Shown: positions 43,881 through 52,729, counted from the first letter of the stretch. The stretch: DNA of 64,000 nucleotides from Desulfobacteraceae bacterium UBA5616 (GCA_002423615.1 DIKO01000098.1:26661-90660), one strand, 5' to 3'. Numbers and translations are program-made. Notes: a model not told the origin generated them from the sequence alone.

Positions 43881-44234
43881 TCACCAGGATCCGTCAAGTC
43901 CCCTTAATCCATTCATGTACAAACGGCCGCTGGCCACAAACATGGAATAATGCGTCTGCAGAATCGGAACGTTAAAAGATCTCGCCATTTCCAGGATCTC
44001 ATCGTCGGGCATTTTGCTGCGGACGAAGACAATGGCTCCAACACCCGCAATTTTTGCCGTTCGCAATACATGCTGGGATGTAACACCTGTCAGAAGGACC
44101 GATCCTTTGGCAAGAGCGGCCAGGATGTCATCCATCAAATCAGCAGCCCCCGCCGCAACCACTTCGGTATCCAGCTGGTCATGGCCGACCAGTACCGTTG
44201 CTTTCAATGTTTCCATTATTTCCGATATTTTCAT
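43881..44234 (-). CDS. DRTGG-domain protein
   Basis: A 117-residue protein consisting of one DRTGG-type domain (LLTGVTSQHVLRTAKIAGVGAIVFVRSKMPDDEILEMARSFNVPILQTHYSMFVASGRLY). Such domains occur in phosphotransacetylases and CBS/DHH proteins and as single-domain genes near hydrogenase or redox clusters; their ligand is unknown. It lies 70 bases before the second RnfB-GltD gene on the same strand and is probably the first gene of that unit. Confidence 0.82.
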   Translation of the reverse strand: MKISEIMETLKATVLVGHDQLDTEVVAAGAADLMDDILAALAKGSVLLTGVTSQHVLRTAKIAGVGAIVFVRSKMPDDEILEMARSFNVPILQTHYSMFVASGRLYMNGLRGLDGSW

Positions 44235-44505
44235 TTGATCTACCCGTATTTTTGAACATCCATAAATAACACGCCCTGAAGAATGGGGTTCATGGCAACC
44301 CGAATTCGTTTTAACCGGTCGAATTTACAATTAAACAATCGCAGCCTTAAAGGTTGGCAATATTTCATAATCAAAAGGAAAAGTCAATGGCATGATCCGG
44401 TTTGATTTTTTTCTCATTTCATGGCAACTTGACCCCATCTTTTTCTTTATGACAGGCCTTATCAAATTTGACTTCTCATCAACTTGTGATTTCTGAAAGG
44501 ACGCC

Positions 44506-45330
44506 ATGGACGAGAAAACAAAAGCAGGCGAAGCAGCCGCATATATTCAGAAACACCTGGATGAGAAACCCGAAATCGGATTTCTCATCGGCACGGGGCT
44601 TGGCGATACCGCCGGGATGATCAAACATCAAACCGTTCTGGATTATGCCGAAATCCCCCATTTTCCAGTCTCAACGGTGCAAAGTCACCGGGGCAAACTG
44701 GTTCTGGGAATGGCTTTTGGGAAACCCGTCATGGCGCTTCAGGGCCGTTTCCATTTGTATGAGGGTTACTCGCCCCGGCAAGTCTCTTTTCCCGTACGGG
44801 TCATGCAGGAACTGGGGACAGGGGTTCTGGTTCTTTCCAATGCCGCAGGCGGCATAAATCCGGAGTTTAATGCCGGAGACATCATGGTCATCCGGGACCA
44901 TATCAACCTGACCGGGGAAAATCCCCTGGTCGGCCCCAACGACGACGCCTGGGGCGAGCGTTTTCCCGACATGATCGGCGCTTACGACAAAACTCTTGCC
45001 GAACTGGCCATGGAAGGGGGCCGGCTTCATGGAACCCCCATGCGAAGAGGTGTTTACGTGGGGTTGAAGGGCCCGTCCCTCGAAACCCCGGCCGAGGTCA
45101 AATTCCTGAAAACCATCGGCGCTGAAGCCGTCGGGTTTTCAACGGTTCAGGAAACCATCGCAGCTGTACACGGCGGGATTAAGGTGCTGGGGCTTTCCAT
45201 CATCACCAACGTGTTAAGGCCTGAAAATCCCGTTCCCGCGAGGGTCGAGGACATCATTGAAACCGCAGGACGGACAGCGCCTGCGGTTGAAAAAATCATC
45301 GCATACGTTTTGAAGCATCTTAAGGTCTGA
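44506..45330 (+). CDS. Purine nucleoside phosphorylase (trimeric, class I)
   Basis: Phosphorolyses inosine/guanosine-type nucleosides to base and ribose-1-phosphate. At 274 residues, with GFLIGTGLGD, the phosphate-binding region VQSHRGKLVLG, GRFHLYEGYSP, SNAAGGINPEF and the base-site region GPSLETPAEVKF. Whether it prefers methylthio-nucleosides cannot be told by eye. A stand-alone gene, divergent from the DRTGG gene, and near other SAM/nucleoside salvage genes. Confidence 0.92.
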   Translation: MDEKTKAGEAAAYIQKHLDEKPEIGFLIGTGLGDTAGMIKHQTVLDYAEIPHFPVSTVQSHRGKLVLGMAFGKPVMALQGRFHLYEGYSPRQVSFPVRVMQELGTGVLVLSNAAGGINPEFNAGDIMVIRDHINLTGENPLVGPNDDAWGERFPDMIGAYDKTLAELAMEGGRLHGTPMRRGVYVGLKGPSLETPAEVKFLKTIGAEAVGFSTVQETIAAVHGGIKVLGLSIITNVLRPENPVPARVEDIIETAGRTAPAVEKIIAYVLKHLKV

Positions 45331-45447
45331 AACAAGATTTTTAATAAATTATTTTTCCACGAAACATCCGGGAATTAAAAACACGGGTTTTTTCGACAAT
45401 GCCGTAAATTGTTTATCTTCGGGAGGATTGTTCAGGTTTCAACTGGG

Positions 45448-45957
45448 TTATGAACATTTCAATTTTTCAATGAGGAGATTCGCCACTTCTTCCGGAGTTC
45501 GGGTTTCGGTATCGATTTCAAAATCTGCAGCGTCCCGGTATTTTGGGATTCTTTTCGCAAGGACTTCGGCAACTTCTTCGGTAAATGTTTTCCCATCCGT
45601 GAGAGCAGGCCTTTGCGTGTCATTGGAGATCCGTGAAACAACCGTATCAACCCCCGCCTTGAGCCAGAATATCCGTGAACGGGTCTTCAAAAGCTCGATG
45701 CTTTCCGGCCGCTCGATAACGCCCCCGCCCGTGTCAATGATGATATTGTCCAGTGCCGCCAATTCACGGGCCACCTCGGACTCCAAGTCCCGGAATCCGG
45801 GCCAGCCGCATTCGGCGACGATTTCCGGAATGGTCATTTTCGCCTTTTCAACGATCTTTTCGTCCATGCTGATGCATTTCATGTTCAGCCGTCCGGCCAG
45901 AACAGCCCCCACCGCGCTTTTTCCGGTTCCCCGGTATCCGATCAAAACAATGTTCAT
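45448..45957 (-). CDS. aroK: Shikimate kinase
   Basis: Phosphorylates shikimate in aromatic amino acid synthesis. At 169 residues, with Walker A GYRGTGKSAVG, the shikimate-binding region GWPGFRDLESEV and DTGGGVI. The lid region RISNDTQRPALTDG is present. It overlaps the end of aroE by four bases, a coupled pair. Confidence 0.95.
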   Translation of the reverse strand: MNIVLIGYRGTGKSAVGAVLAGRLNMKCISMDEKIVEKAKMTIPEIVAECGWPGFRDLESEVARELAALDNIIIDTGGGVIERPESIELLKTRSRIFWLKAGVDTVVSRISNDTQRPALTDGKTFTEEVAEVLAKRIPKYRDAADFEIDTETRTPEEVANLLIEKLKCS

Positions 45958-46823
45958 TTCCGCAAACGCTCCATGACCACCCGGCGCATGACCTCAACGG
46001 GCGCCTTTTCGCCGGTGAACCGTTCAAACTGCAGCACCGCCTGATTGATAAACATCTCGACACCGGAAACGACCCGAAGCCCCCTGGATTTGGCATCAGC
46101 CAGGAGTCTGGTTTCAAGGGGCGTGTACACAATGTCGAACACCACCTGCCCGGGCCTGAACAATTCCGGGGGAACCAGTGAAACCCCCTCTCTGGGATGC
46201 ATACCGATGGGGGTGCAGTGGATGAGGAGATCCGATCGGGCCATGGCCTCTCCCAGGGTTTTCTCCGCAAGCCGGCCCGATTGGATCCGGGCACGGGTTC
46301 CCCTTGCCAGATCCTCTGCCAGTTCTTTCAGCATGGTTTCATTAATGTCCAGAATCAGCAGTTCCCCAAGGCCCGGATTCCGGGCCAGGGTAAAGGCAAT
46401 GGCTCTGGCTGCGCCCCCCGAGCCCAGCATCAGCACTCTTTTCCCCGTAAGATCGACACCGGCATCGGTCAGGGCTTTCATCGCCCCGGGGCCGTCCGTT
46501 CCAAACCCTTTTAATTTTCCGTTTTCCTTGATAATGGTGTTGATGGAACCGATGGACCGGTCCACCTCGTCGATTTCATCGATGTATTTCATGATTTCGA
46601 CTTTATGGGGGATGGTGACGCTCATGCCCCTGAAATTGCCCAGCGCCCTCATACCGGCCAGTGCGCCCCCGACATCCTCAACCCGGCATGCCAGATAAAC
46701 AAAATCCAGCCCCAGTTCCTCGATGGCCGCGTTGTGAATGGCCGGGGACAGGCTGTGGGCAACGGGGTTTCCGATGACCGCGCAAAACCGTGTGTTGGGA
46801 CTGATGGAGCCGATGGTTTTCAT
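45954..46823 (-). CDS. aroE: Shikimate dehydrogenase
   Basis: Reduces 3-dehydroshikimate with NADPH. Substrate motif NPVAHSLSPAIHN and the catalytic Lys in SVTIPHK are present, with the nucleotide motif GSGGAARAIAF. The start is ATG 46823 because GGAGGAAAC lies directly upstream; a start seven codons earlier crosses that site. It is coupled to aroK and follows an amidohydrolase gene after 29 bases. Confidence 0.95.
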   Translation of the reverse strand: MKTIGSISPNTRFCAVIGNPVAHSLSPAIHNAAIEELGLDFVYLACRVEDVGGALAGMRALGNFRGMSVTIPHKVEIMKYIDEIDEVDRSIGSINTIIKENGKLKGFGTDGPGAMKALTDAGVDLTGKRVLMLGSGGAARAIAFTLARNPGLGELLILDINETMLKELAEDLARGTRARIQSGRLAEKTLGEAMARSDLLIHCTPIGMHPREGVSLVPPELFRPGQVVFDIVYTPLETRLLADAKSRGLRVVSGVEMFINQAVLQFERFTGEKAPVEVMRRVVMERLRK

Positions 46824-46852
46824 GTTTCCTCCGTATGGATCCAAATCGTTTT

Positions 46853-48166
46853 TTAGAGAGGCCGGCGCTTCACCCTGTCCGATAATTTTCCTGTCTCGAA
46901 AAGGATTTCTTCAAGATCCAGGGTCAACAGCTGCCGGTTGCGCATGACCGGCCGGCCGTTGATGATGCTGTGAACCACGTCGGATCCCTTTACCGCATAA
47001 ACCAGATGGGAATAGGGGTTGTAGAGCGGCGTCAGATGGGGCTTGTCCGTATCCACCACGATGATGTCCGCTTTTTTCCCCTTCACAAGAGAACCGATAC
47101 GGTCCCCCATGCCCATGGCCCCTGCCCCGTCGGCAGTTGCCATTCTGAATACGGTCCGGGCATCCATGACCGTTGGATCCATGGCCCTGATCTTGTGCAG
47201 TTTGGCCGCCGTGTCCATTTCCGAAAAAAGGTCCAGATTGTTGTTGGAGGCGCATCCGTCGGTACCCAATCCCACCCGGATGCCTTTTTCCATGAGACGG
47301 GGAACCGGCGCGATTCCGGAAGCCAGCTTCATGTTGCTTTCCGGGTTGTGAATCACAGCGACGTTCTTTTCGGCCATGATGTCCATTTCCGCCTCATCCA
47401 CCCACACGCAGTGATCACCGATAAAGTGGGGGCCCAGAACTCCCAGAGATGCAAGGTGGTCAAAAGGCGACTTTCCGTATTTTTGCCGAATCTCCTCGAT
47501 CTCCTTCCGGGTTTCGGCCATATGCATGATCAGGGGTACTCCATGCCTCAAAGCCAGTTCATTGGCCGATTTCAGAAGACCCGGGCTGCATGTATAAGGG
47601 GAATGGGGTTCCACGGCAATGGACACCAGGCAATCGTCCGCCCATTTTTCAATCAGATTCCGGGTATAGATCAGACCGTTTTCCGGAGTTCCGTAATTGG
47701 GTGAGGGAAAATCATAGAGCACTTCGCCCACCAGGCAACGCATCCCGGCCTTTTTCGCTGCTTTGGCCGTTTCATCTTCAAACAGGTACATGTCGCAGAA
47801 AGTGGTGATGCCGGACAGTATCATCTCGGCGGCGGCCAGCAGGGTCCCGGCATAAACAAAATCGGCATTCAGATGACCCTCTGCCGGGAAAATATACCGG
47901 TTCAGCCATTCCATCAGAGGCAGATCATCCGCCAGTCCCCTGAAAAGACTCATGGCTGCATGAGTATGGCCGTTGACCAGACCGGGAAGCACAAGGCCGC
48001 CTCCGGCGTCGATGATGTCCCCGGCATCTCCGGTTTCCCGAGTCGGCGGGCCGACATAGTCGATCCGGTCCCCCCGAACACCCACAACACCCTTGCCAAA
48101 AACGGTGTTCTCCCGGTCCATCGTCAGCACCGTACCGTTTTTGACCACCAGATCAAAAACCGGCAT
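46853..48166 (-). CDS. mtaD: Amidohydrolase of the MTA/SAH (or 5'-deoxyadenosine) deaminase family, copy 1
   Basis: A zinc-dependent adenosine-type deaminase of 437 residues. Metal ligands are visible: NGHTHAAMSLFRGLADDLPL (HxH), the His in MHMAETRKE, the later His in GDHCVWVDE, and Asp in GLGTDGCASNNNLD. The family deaminates 5'-methylthioadenosine, S-adenosylhomocysteine or 5'-deoxyadenosine; specificity cannot be set from sequence alone. It overlaps the Nudix gene by 14 bases and precedes aroE. A paralogue lies 1 kb away on the other strand. Confidence 0.88.
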   Translation of the reverse strand: MPVFDLVVKNGTVLTMDRENTVFGKGVVGVRGDRIDYVGPPTRETGDAGDIIDAGGGLVLPGLVNGHTHAAMSLFRGLADDLPLMEWLNRYIFPAEGHLNADFVYAGTLLAAAEMILSGITTFCDMYLFEDETAKAAKKAGMRCLVGEVLYDFPSPNYGTPENGLIYTRNLIEKWADDCLVSIAVEPHSPYTCSPGLLKSANELALRHGVPLIMHMAETRKEIEEIRQKYGKSPFDHLASLGVLGPHFIGDHCVWVDEAEMDIMAEKNVAVIHNPESNMKLASGIAPVPRLMEKGIRVGLGTDGCASNNNLDLFSEMDTAAKLHKIRAMDPTVMDARTVFRMATADGAGAMGMGDRIGSLVKGKKADIIVVDTDKPHLTPLYNPYSHLVYAVKGSDVVHSIINGRPVMRNRQLLTLDLEEILFETGKLSDRVKRRPL

Positions 48167-49016
48167 AATGGGTTCCTTTTTGTTTCAGCGGCACTTCCAT
48201 TTCATCGATGATTTGACGGCTTTCCCGGGACAGACACATGGTTCCGGCTTGACGGGCATCTACCCAGAGAAGCATTTCGTCACCGGGGATGGGGTCATCC
48301 GGCGCCAGAGGAAAGGAAAAAATATCATTGCGGTAAAAATCCTTTCCGTCATGATGAAAGAAAAACCCCGTATGGGAAGGGTTGCTGATGTTCACTCCCC
48401 AGCTGTCCCTGATTTCGCGTTTTACAACTTCTTCGGGGCTTTCGCCGGGCCTCACATCCCAGCGGGGAAGATCAAACCGGTGATTTTCATCGGGCCTGCG
48501 GCTCAGAAGAACCCTCAGAGACCCATTTTCCCGCCGATATAAGGCGCATCCCGCCTTTTTCCCAAGAGGCGCCATCCTCAACATTTCCCGGACCGGCTCA
48601 ACCGAGCGTCTGGTAAAGGTTTCCAAATCACCGTCATCGTCCAGAACCTGCCATTTCAGACCGATGAGCGAGTAGTTGTACGATTCATAGAGTGATTCTT
48701 CAGGCTCAGATCCGGTTTTGGCTTCCCCTGCCACCGGAAAGGCCATGAAGGTCACGATTCTGTTATAAATAAAGGTTTTCCCCGTAATTTGCACTTCATG
48801 TTTGATCGGCAGCAGCTGAACATCGAGGCCCGTCTCCTCCAGCGCTTCCCGGATAGCCGCTTCCTCGTCCGTCTCATGGGGTTCACGCCCTCCGCCGGGC
48901 AGACCCCAGAACGTGGTGTTCTCCTTTTTAGCCAGGTGCTTGAGCAAAATATACCTGCCGTTCTCAACGATGACGATCTGTACCCGGGTGTCTCTTTTTT
49001 TAAGCGCCGCCTGCAT
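48153..49016 (-). CDS. Nudix hydrolase with a second, degenerate Nudix domain
   Basis: A 287-residue protein that looks like two Nudix domains in tandem. The first (about 10-145) has a full Nudix box, GGGREPHETDEEAAIREALEETGL, with the REx2EE metal site. The second (about 150-275) has the same placement but reads GESPEEVVKREIRDSWGV, where EE has become DS, so it is probably not catalytic. The substrate is unknown. It is the first gene of a Nudix-mtaD-aroE-aroK run. Confidence 0.82.
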   Translation of the reverse strand: MQAALKKRDTRVQIVIVENGRYILLKHLAKKENTTFWGLPGGGREPHETDEEAAIREALEETGLDVQLLPIKHEVQITGKTFIYNRIVTFMAFPVAGEAKTGSEPEESLYESYNYSLIGLKWQVLDDDGDLETFTRRSVEPVREMLRMAPLGKKAGCALYRRENGSLRVLLSRRPDENHRFDLPRWDVRPGESPEEVVKREIRDSWGVNISNPSHTGFFFHHDGKDFYRNDIFSFPLAPDDPIPGDEMLLWVDARQAGTMCLSRESRQIIDEMEVPLKQKGTHYAGF

Positions 49017-49049
49017 CTTTCGGTTTGCCGGTTCCTTTCTCTTTTTATC

Positions 49050-49076
49050 TTGGCATATGCCCTATCGTGATATAAT
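49050..49076 (+). promoter_or_regulatory. Candidate extended -10 promoter for amidohydrolase copy 2
   Basis: Perfect TATAAT at 49071-49076 preceded by TG one base upstream (extended -10), with TTGGCA 15 bases further upstream at 49050-49055. It lies 70 bases before the ATG in the divergent region shared with the Nudix gene. Confidence 0.45.
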
Positions 49077-49145
49077 AAACTTTTCAAGACCCTTTACGGA
49101 GTGGAATGAGGTGGATAAAACTTTCTGGATCGGGAAGCAGACCTT

Positions 49146-50456
49146 ATGATCTATGATCTGGCAATTTGCAACGGCGTAGTGGTCACGGTAAATCCCCGTT
49201 TTGAAATCGTTGAAAACGGATTCATCGGCATATCGGAAGGCAAAATCCAACGGGTCGGAACACCTGCCACCGGCGGTATCCCAGAGGCGAAAACCCTTCT
49301 CGACGCCAGAGGCGGTATTGTCCTTCCGGGCCTTGTCAACACCCACAGCCATCTTCCCATGACGTTGTTCAGAGGGCTTGCCGACGACCTGCCCCTGATG
49401 GCGTGGCTCAATGACCATATTTTCCCGGCAGAGAGAAATCACATCACTCCCGGATCGGTGCGGCTGGGGTCTCTTCTCGGATGCGCTGAAATGCTGCTTT
49501 CCGGAACTACCACCTGCTGCGACGGCTATTTTTACGAAGACCACGTCGCCCAGGCGATTTTAGCATCCGGCATGAGGGCCATTGTGGGTCAGGGCGTCAT
49601 CGATTTTCCGGCACCGGGTGTTCCCGATCCGTCCCGGAATATCCAAACCGCCGTCGAATTCGTGGAAAAATGGTCCGGCGTTTCCCCCCTCCTGAGGCCG
49701 TCTATTTTCTGTCATTCCCCTTACACCTGTTCTGAGAAAACGCTCAAAAGGGCTAAGGACACGGCCCTCCGCCACAATGTCCTGTTCCAGATTCACGCCG
49801 CGGAAACCCGGGAGGAGGTCCGGCAGATCCGGTCCGACCATCAGTCCACCCCCATGGGGTATCTGGATAAAACCGGCCTGCTGGATAAGAAGACCCTGCT
49901 GGTCCACTCCATCTGGGTGAATGAGGAGGATATCGCGTTGATCCAAAAATCCGGCGCCGGCATCTCGGTCAATACCGAAAGCCACATGAAACTGGCCTCG
50001 GGCATCGCCCCCGTACCCCGGTTTCTGGCATCGAAGATCCCCATCGGCCTCGGCACCGACGGATGCGCCTCCAACAACGACATGGATCTCTTCCGGGAAA
50101 TGGACATGACGGCCAAGCTCCACAAGGTCAACACCCTGAACCCCACCCTCCTCAATGCCGAAACCGTATTAAGGATGGCCACCATCGAGGGCGCAAGGGC
50201 TCTGGGCCTCGGGGATGAAATCGGCTCCATCGAACCGGGGAAGCAGGCGGACATCATCATCCTTTACCCCGACAAGCCCCATCTTGCCCCCCTTTATCAC
50301 CCGGCAAGCCATTTGGTTTACGCGGCTTCCGGAGGAGATGTGAAAGACGTGATGGTGGGCGGAAAGCTCCTGGTCCGGGATCACAAGCTGCTCACCCTGG
50401 ATGTGTCGGAGGTGATGAGAGAAGTCAGAAATCTGGCTGAAGTCATCAGATCATGA
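49146..50456 (+). CDS. mtaD: Amidohydrolase of the MTA/SAH (or 5'-deoxyadenosine) deaminase family, copy 2
   Basis: A 436-residue paralogue of the gene at 46853-48166, with the same motifs: NTHSHLPMTLFRGLADDLPL, HAAETREEV, VHSIWVNEED and GLGTDGCASNNDMD. The shared FRGLADDLPLM and MKLASGIAPVPR strings show a close duplication followed by divergence. The metal ligands are complete, so it is probably active. It stands alone on its strand and converges on the SDR gene 27 bases away. Specificity between MTA, SAH and 5'-deoxyadenosine is unknown. Confidence 0.88.
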   Translation: MIYDLAICNGVVVTVNPRFEIVENGFIGISEGKIQRVGTPATGGIPEAKTLLDARGGIVLPGLVNTHSHLPMTLFRGLADDLPLMAWLNDHIFPAERNHITPGSVRLGSLLGCAEMLLSGTTTCCDGYFYEDHVAQAILASGMRAIVGQGVIDFPAPGVPDPSRNIQTAVEFVEKWSGVSPLLRPSIFCHSPYTCSEKTLKRAKDTALRHNVLFQIHAAETREEVRQIRSDHQSTPMGYLDKTGLLDKKTLLVHSIWVNEEDIALIQKSGAGISVNTESHMKLASGIAPVPRFLASKIPIGLGTDGCASNNDMDLFREMDMTAKLHKVNTLNPTLLNAETVLRMATIEGARALGLGDEIGSIEPGKQADIIILYPDKPHLAPLYHPASHLVYAASGGDVKDVMVGGKLLVRDHKLLTLDVSEVMREVRNLAEVIRS

Positions 50457-50483
50457 GATTTTCGGTACCCGAACAAAACCGTT

Positions 50484-51278
50484 TCAGCCGATTTTGGCCG
50501 ACTGCCCGCCGTCCACGGGCAATACCACGCCGGTGATAAACCGGGCCTCATCCGAGGCGAGGAACAGAGAAGCATAGGCCACATCCCAGGCGGTCCCCTG
50601 CTTCCCCCGGAGGGGCACCAGGGCATCCCGCCCTTTTCTCAATTCCTCCTTGGGAACGCCCATGGCTTTGGAGATAAATTCAATGGCCATGGGGGTATCC
50701 ATCAGCCCCGGCATAATGGCATTGACCCTTACGCCGAACTTGGCATTTGCCATGGCCAGGGCATGGGAATAGGCATTCAAGGCCGCCTTGGAGGTTTTAT
50801 AGGCGGTAATCCCCACGGAGCACACCGCCGCCACCGAAGAAATATTGGTGACGACCCCGCTTTTCTGCTCCCGCATGACCGGGACCACATGTTTGCAGGA
50901 AAAAAAAGCGCCTTTGAAATTTACCGCGAAAATATGATCCAGGGCCTCTTCCGTCAAGGCCAGGGGACCGGCGTCGTTTTCCCCGATACCGACGTTATTC
51001 TGGAGAATATCGATGCGGCCGTAACGGTTCACGCAGGCTTCCGCCATTTTTCTGCAATCTTCTTCCCGGGATATGTCCGCTGCAAAGGAGAAACTTTCCC
51101 CGTTCTCATCGGCGATCATCCTTCCGGTCTCTTCGGCCGAATCCATGTCCCGGTCCACCAGCATCACCTTGGCCCCTTCCCTGGCGAAGAGGATGGCGGT
51201 TGCCCGGCCGTTTCCAATGGTATCCCCAGGGGTCTGTCCGGCTCTCACGACAATGGCGATTTTTCCTTGCAGTCTCAT
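50484..51278 (-). CDS. Short-chain dehydrogenase/reductase
   Basis: A 264-residue classical SDR. The nucleotide motif is a lengthened variant (RAGQTPGDTIGNGRA instead of TGxxxGIG). NNVG, the Ser in NISSVAAV and the Tyr/Lys pair YKTSK form the usual active site. D in LVDRD after beta-2 suggests NAD(H). It overlaps the carboxymuconolactone-decarboxylase-like gene by four bases, so the two probably act on the same compound. The substrate is unknown. Confidence 0.87.
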   Translation of the reverse strand: MRLQGKIAIVVRAGQTPGDTIGNGRATAILFAREGAKVMLVDRDMDSAEETGRMIADENGESFSFAADISREEDCRKMAEACVNRYGRIDILQNNVGIGENDAGPLALTEEALDHIFAVNFKGAFFSCKHVVPVMREQKSGVVTNISSVAAVCSVGITAYKTSKAALNAYSHALAMANAKFGVRVNAIMPGLMDTPMAIEFISKAMGVPKEELRKGRDALVPLRGKQGTAWDVAYASLFLASDEARFITGVVLPVDGGQSAKIG

Positions 51279-51826
51279 TTTTTAAATCCTTCAAGGCCCG
51301 GGTCCAGTTGCACCCCCAGGCTGTTCAAGGCCATGGACACGATGTCGTAATTGCCCACGGCAAAGATGAGATCCATGATTTGTTGATCATTAAAGGTTTT
51401 TTGCAGTTCCTTCCAGGTGCCATCCGTAATGAAGGCATCACCGATCAGCTCGTCGGCGGCATTGAGAATGGCCCGGTCCGGGGCCGACCAGCCGGGAGCG
51501 TCCGGGCCCAGGGCGATCCTGTCGATTTCTTCCACCGTCAGCCCGGCCTTTTGCCCGATCACCACATGCTGGGCCCATTCGTATTCGGCCTTGCGAAGCC
51601 ACCCGACCCGGAGGATGGCCATTTCCCGCTCCCTGGCCGGGAGAGTGGATTTGTTGAGAACATGGGCGGAAAACACCAGCCATCGTTTCAATAGTTTATG
51701 GTGATGGGCAAGGGTTTTGAAGATGTTGATGGGCTCGTCAAAAGACGCGCGCTCCACGACGTTGCGTTGTTCCTCGTCCATGTCCGAAATATCGATGGGG
51801 GCCAATCTGGGTTGGGACAGTCTCAT
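51275..51826 (-). CDS. Carboxymuconolactone-decarboxylase/AhpD-like protein
   Basis: A 183-residue all-helical protein of the CMD superfamily (REREMAILRVGWLRKAEYEWAQHVVIG). It lacks the CxxC pair of AhpD, so it is not a peroxidase; the family also includes decarboxylases and many proteins of unknown function. ATG 51826 is chosen since GGAAGAGGAGCAACGC lies upstream; the frame extends seven codons back through that site. Coupled to the SDR gene by a four-base overlap. Confidence 0.82.
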   Translation of the reverse strand: MRLSQPRLAPIDISDMDEEQRNVVERASFDEPINIFKTLAHHHKLLKRWLVFSAHVLNKSTLPAREREMAILRVGWLRKAEYEWAQHVVIGQKAGLTVEEIDRIALGPDAPGWSAPDRAILNAADELIGDAFITDGTWKELQKTFNDQQIMDLIFAVGNYDIVSMALNSLGVQLDPGLEGFKK

Positions 51827-51933
51827 GCGTTGCTCCTCTTCCTTCATGAATTGACAGGGTCACGTTCGGGTTGTCATTTGGGTTGGATGCCCGGGGCAAG
51901 ATCTGTAATGTTATATCAAAATCCATAACCAAT

Positions 51934-52058
51934 AACCGGTTTCATGTCAAACCGAATTCCATCTAAACCGCCCCGATATTTTGCTGCTGCTTGTTTTAAA
52001 AAAAAATGTTGCGTTTTATTTCGATTTGTGTTTATTAAGCAAAACAACATCGGTTTGA
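51934..52058. promoter_or_regulatory. Inverted repeats upstream of the S24 repressor
   Basis: A perfect 8-bp palindrome AACCGGTT is at 51934-51941. A 9-bp arm TCAAACCGA (51947-51955) recurs inverted as TCGGTTTGA (52050-52058), with the second copy 24 bases before the repressor ATG. This is the kind of layout expected for autoregulation by a CI-like repressor, but no binding data exist; the AT-rich DNA between could form a loop. Confidence 0.3.
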
Positions 52059-52081
52059 TTTCTTCTATCATCGGAGAACCC

Positions 52082-52729
52082 ATGGCATCCCAAAAATTTG
52101 AATCCATTCTGAGCAGAATCTTCTCGGCCACGGGGATCTCCTCCCAGATCGAACTGGCCAATGCCCTTGGCATCAACCGGTCGGCCATTACGCAGGCCAG
52201 AAATAAAAACGCCGTTCCCGACAAGTGGATATTGCAGCTTTACCGATCCTTCGGCCTGAACCCGGAATGGGTGGAAACGGGAACGGGCGCCACCTTTGCC
52301 AAAACGACCGGCGATCCCATTTTCCAGAACATCCCCAAGGTCAAGGCACGCCTCAGCGCGGGAAGCGGTTCCTTCGAAGTAGGCCAGGAAATCGAAGGTT
52401 ATTACGCCTTTCGAAAGGACTGGCTAAGCACCAAGGGAAGCATGGGCAAGATGGTCCTGATGGACATCTTCGGCAACAGCATGGACCCGGAATTAAAAGA
52501 CGGGGATACCATTCTCGTTGACGAGTCCCAGAAGGAAATTCTGGCCGGCGCCATCTACGCCGTGGGGGTAGACGACACCATCATGGTCAAAAGACTGGAA
52601 AAACACCCCAACAAGCTGGTCCTGATCAGCGACAACCGGGACTATGATCCCATTTACCTTTCTCCCCAGGATATCGGCAATATCCGGATTATCGGCAAAG
52701 TCATCTGGGTGTGCAGGGAATTCCGGTAA
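52082..52729 (+). CDS. CI/LexA-like repressor with S24 self-cleavage domain
   Basis: A 215-residue protein: phage CI-type helix-turn-helix (about 1-65; SSQIELANALGINRSAITQARNKN) followed by an S24 peptidase domain. An AG cleavage site lies in ARLSAGSGSF, the catalytic Ser in FGNSMDPELKDGDTILVD and Lys in DDTIMVKRL. The start is ATG 52082, with GGAG five bases upstream; the open frame runs 46 codons further back through non-conserved sequence. No phage genes are nearby. Probably a DNA-damage- or signal-responsive regulator; targets unknown. Confidence 0.88.
   Translation: MASQKFESILSRIFSATGISSQIELANALGINRSAITQARNKNAVPDKWILQLYRSFGLNPEWVETGTGATFAKTTGDPIFQNIPKVKARLSAGSGSFEVGQEIEGYYAFRKDWLSTKGSMGKMVLMDIFGNSMDPELKDGDTILVDESQKEILAGAIYAVGVDDTIMVKRLEKHPNKLVLISDNRDYDPIYLSPQDIGNIRIIGKVIWVCREFR

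Noticed and set aside
52082..52729. The S24 repressor as a sign of a prophage
   Set aside because: No integrase, structural, lysis or attachment sequences on either side; flanks are ordinary core genes.
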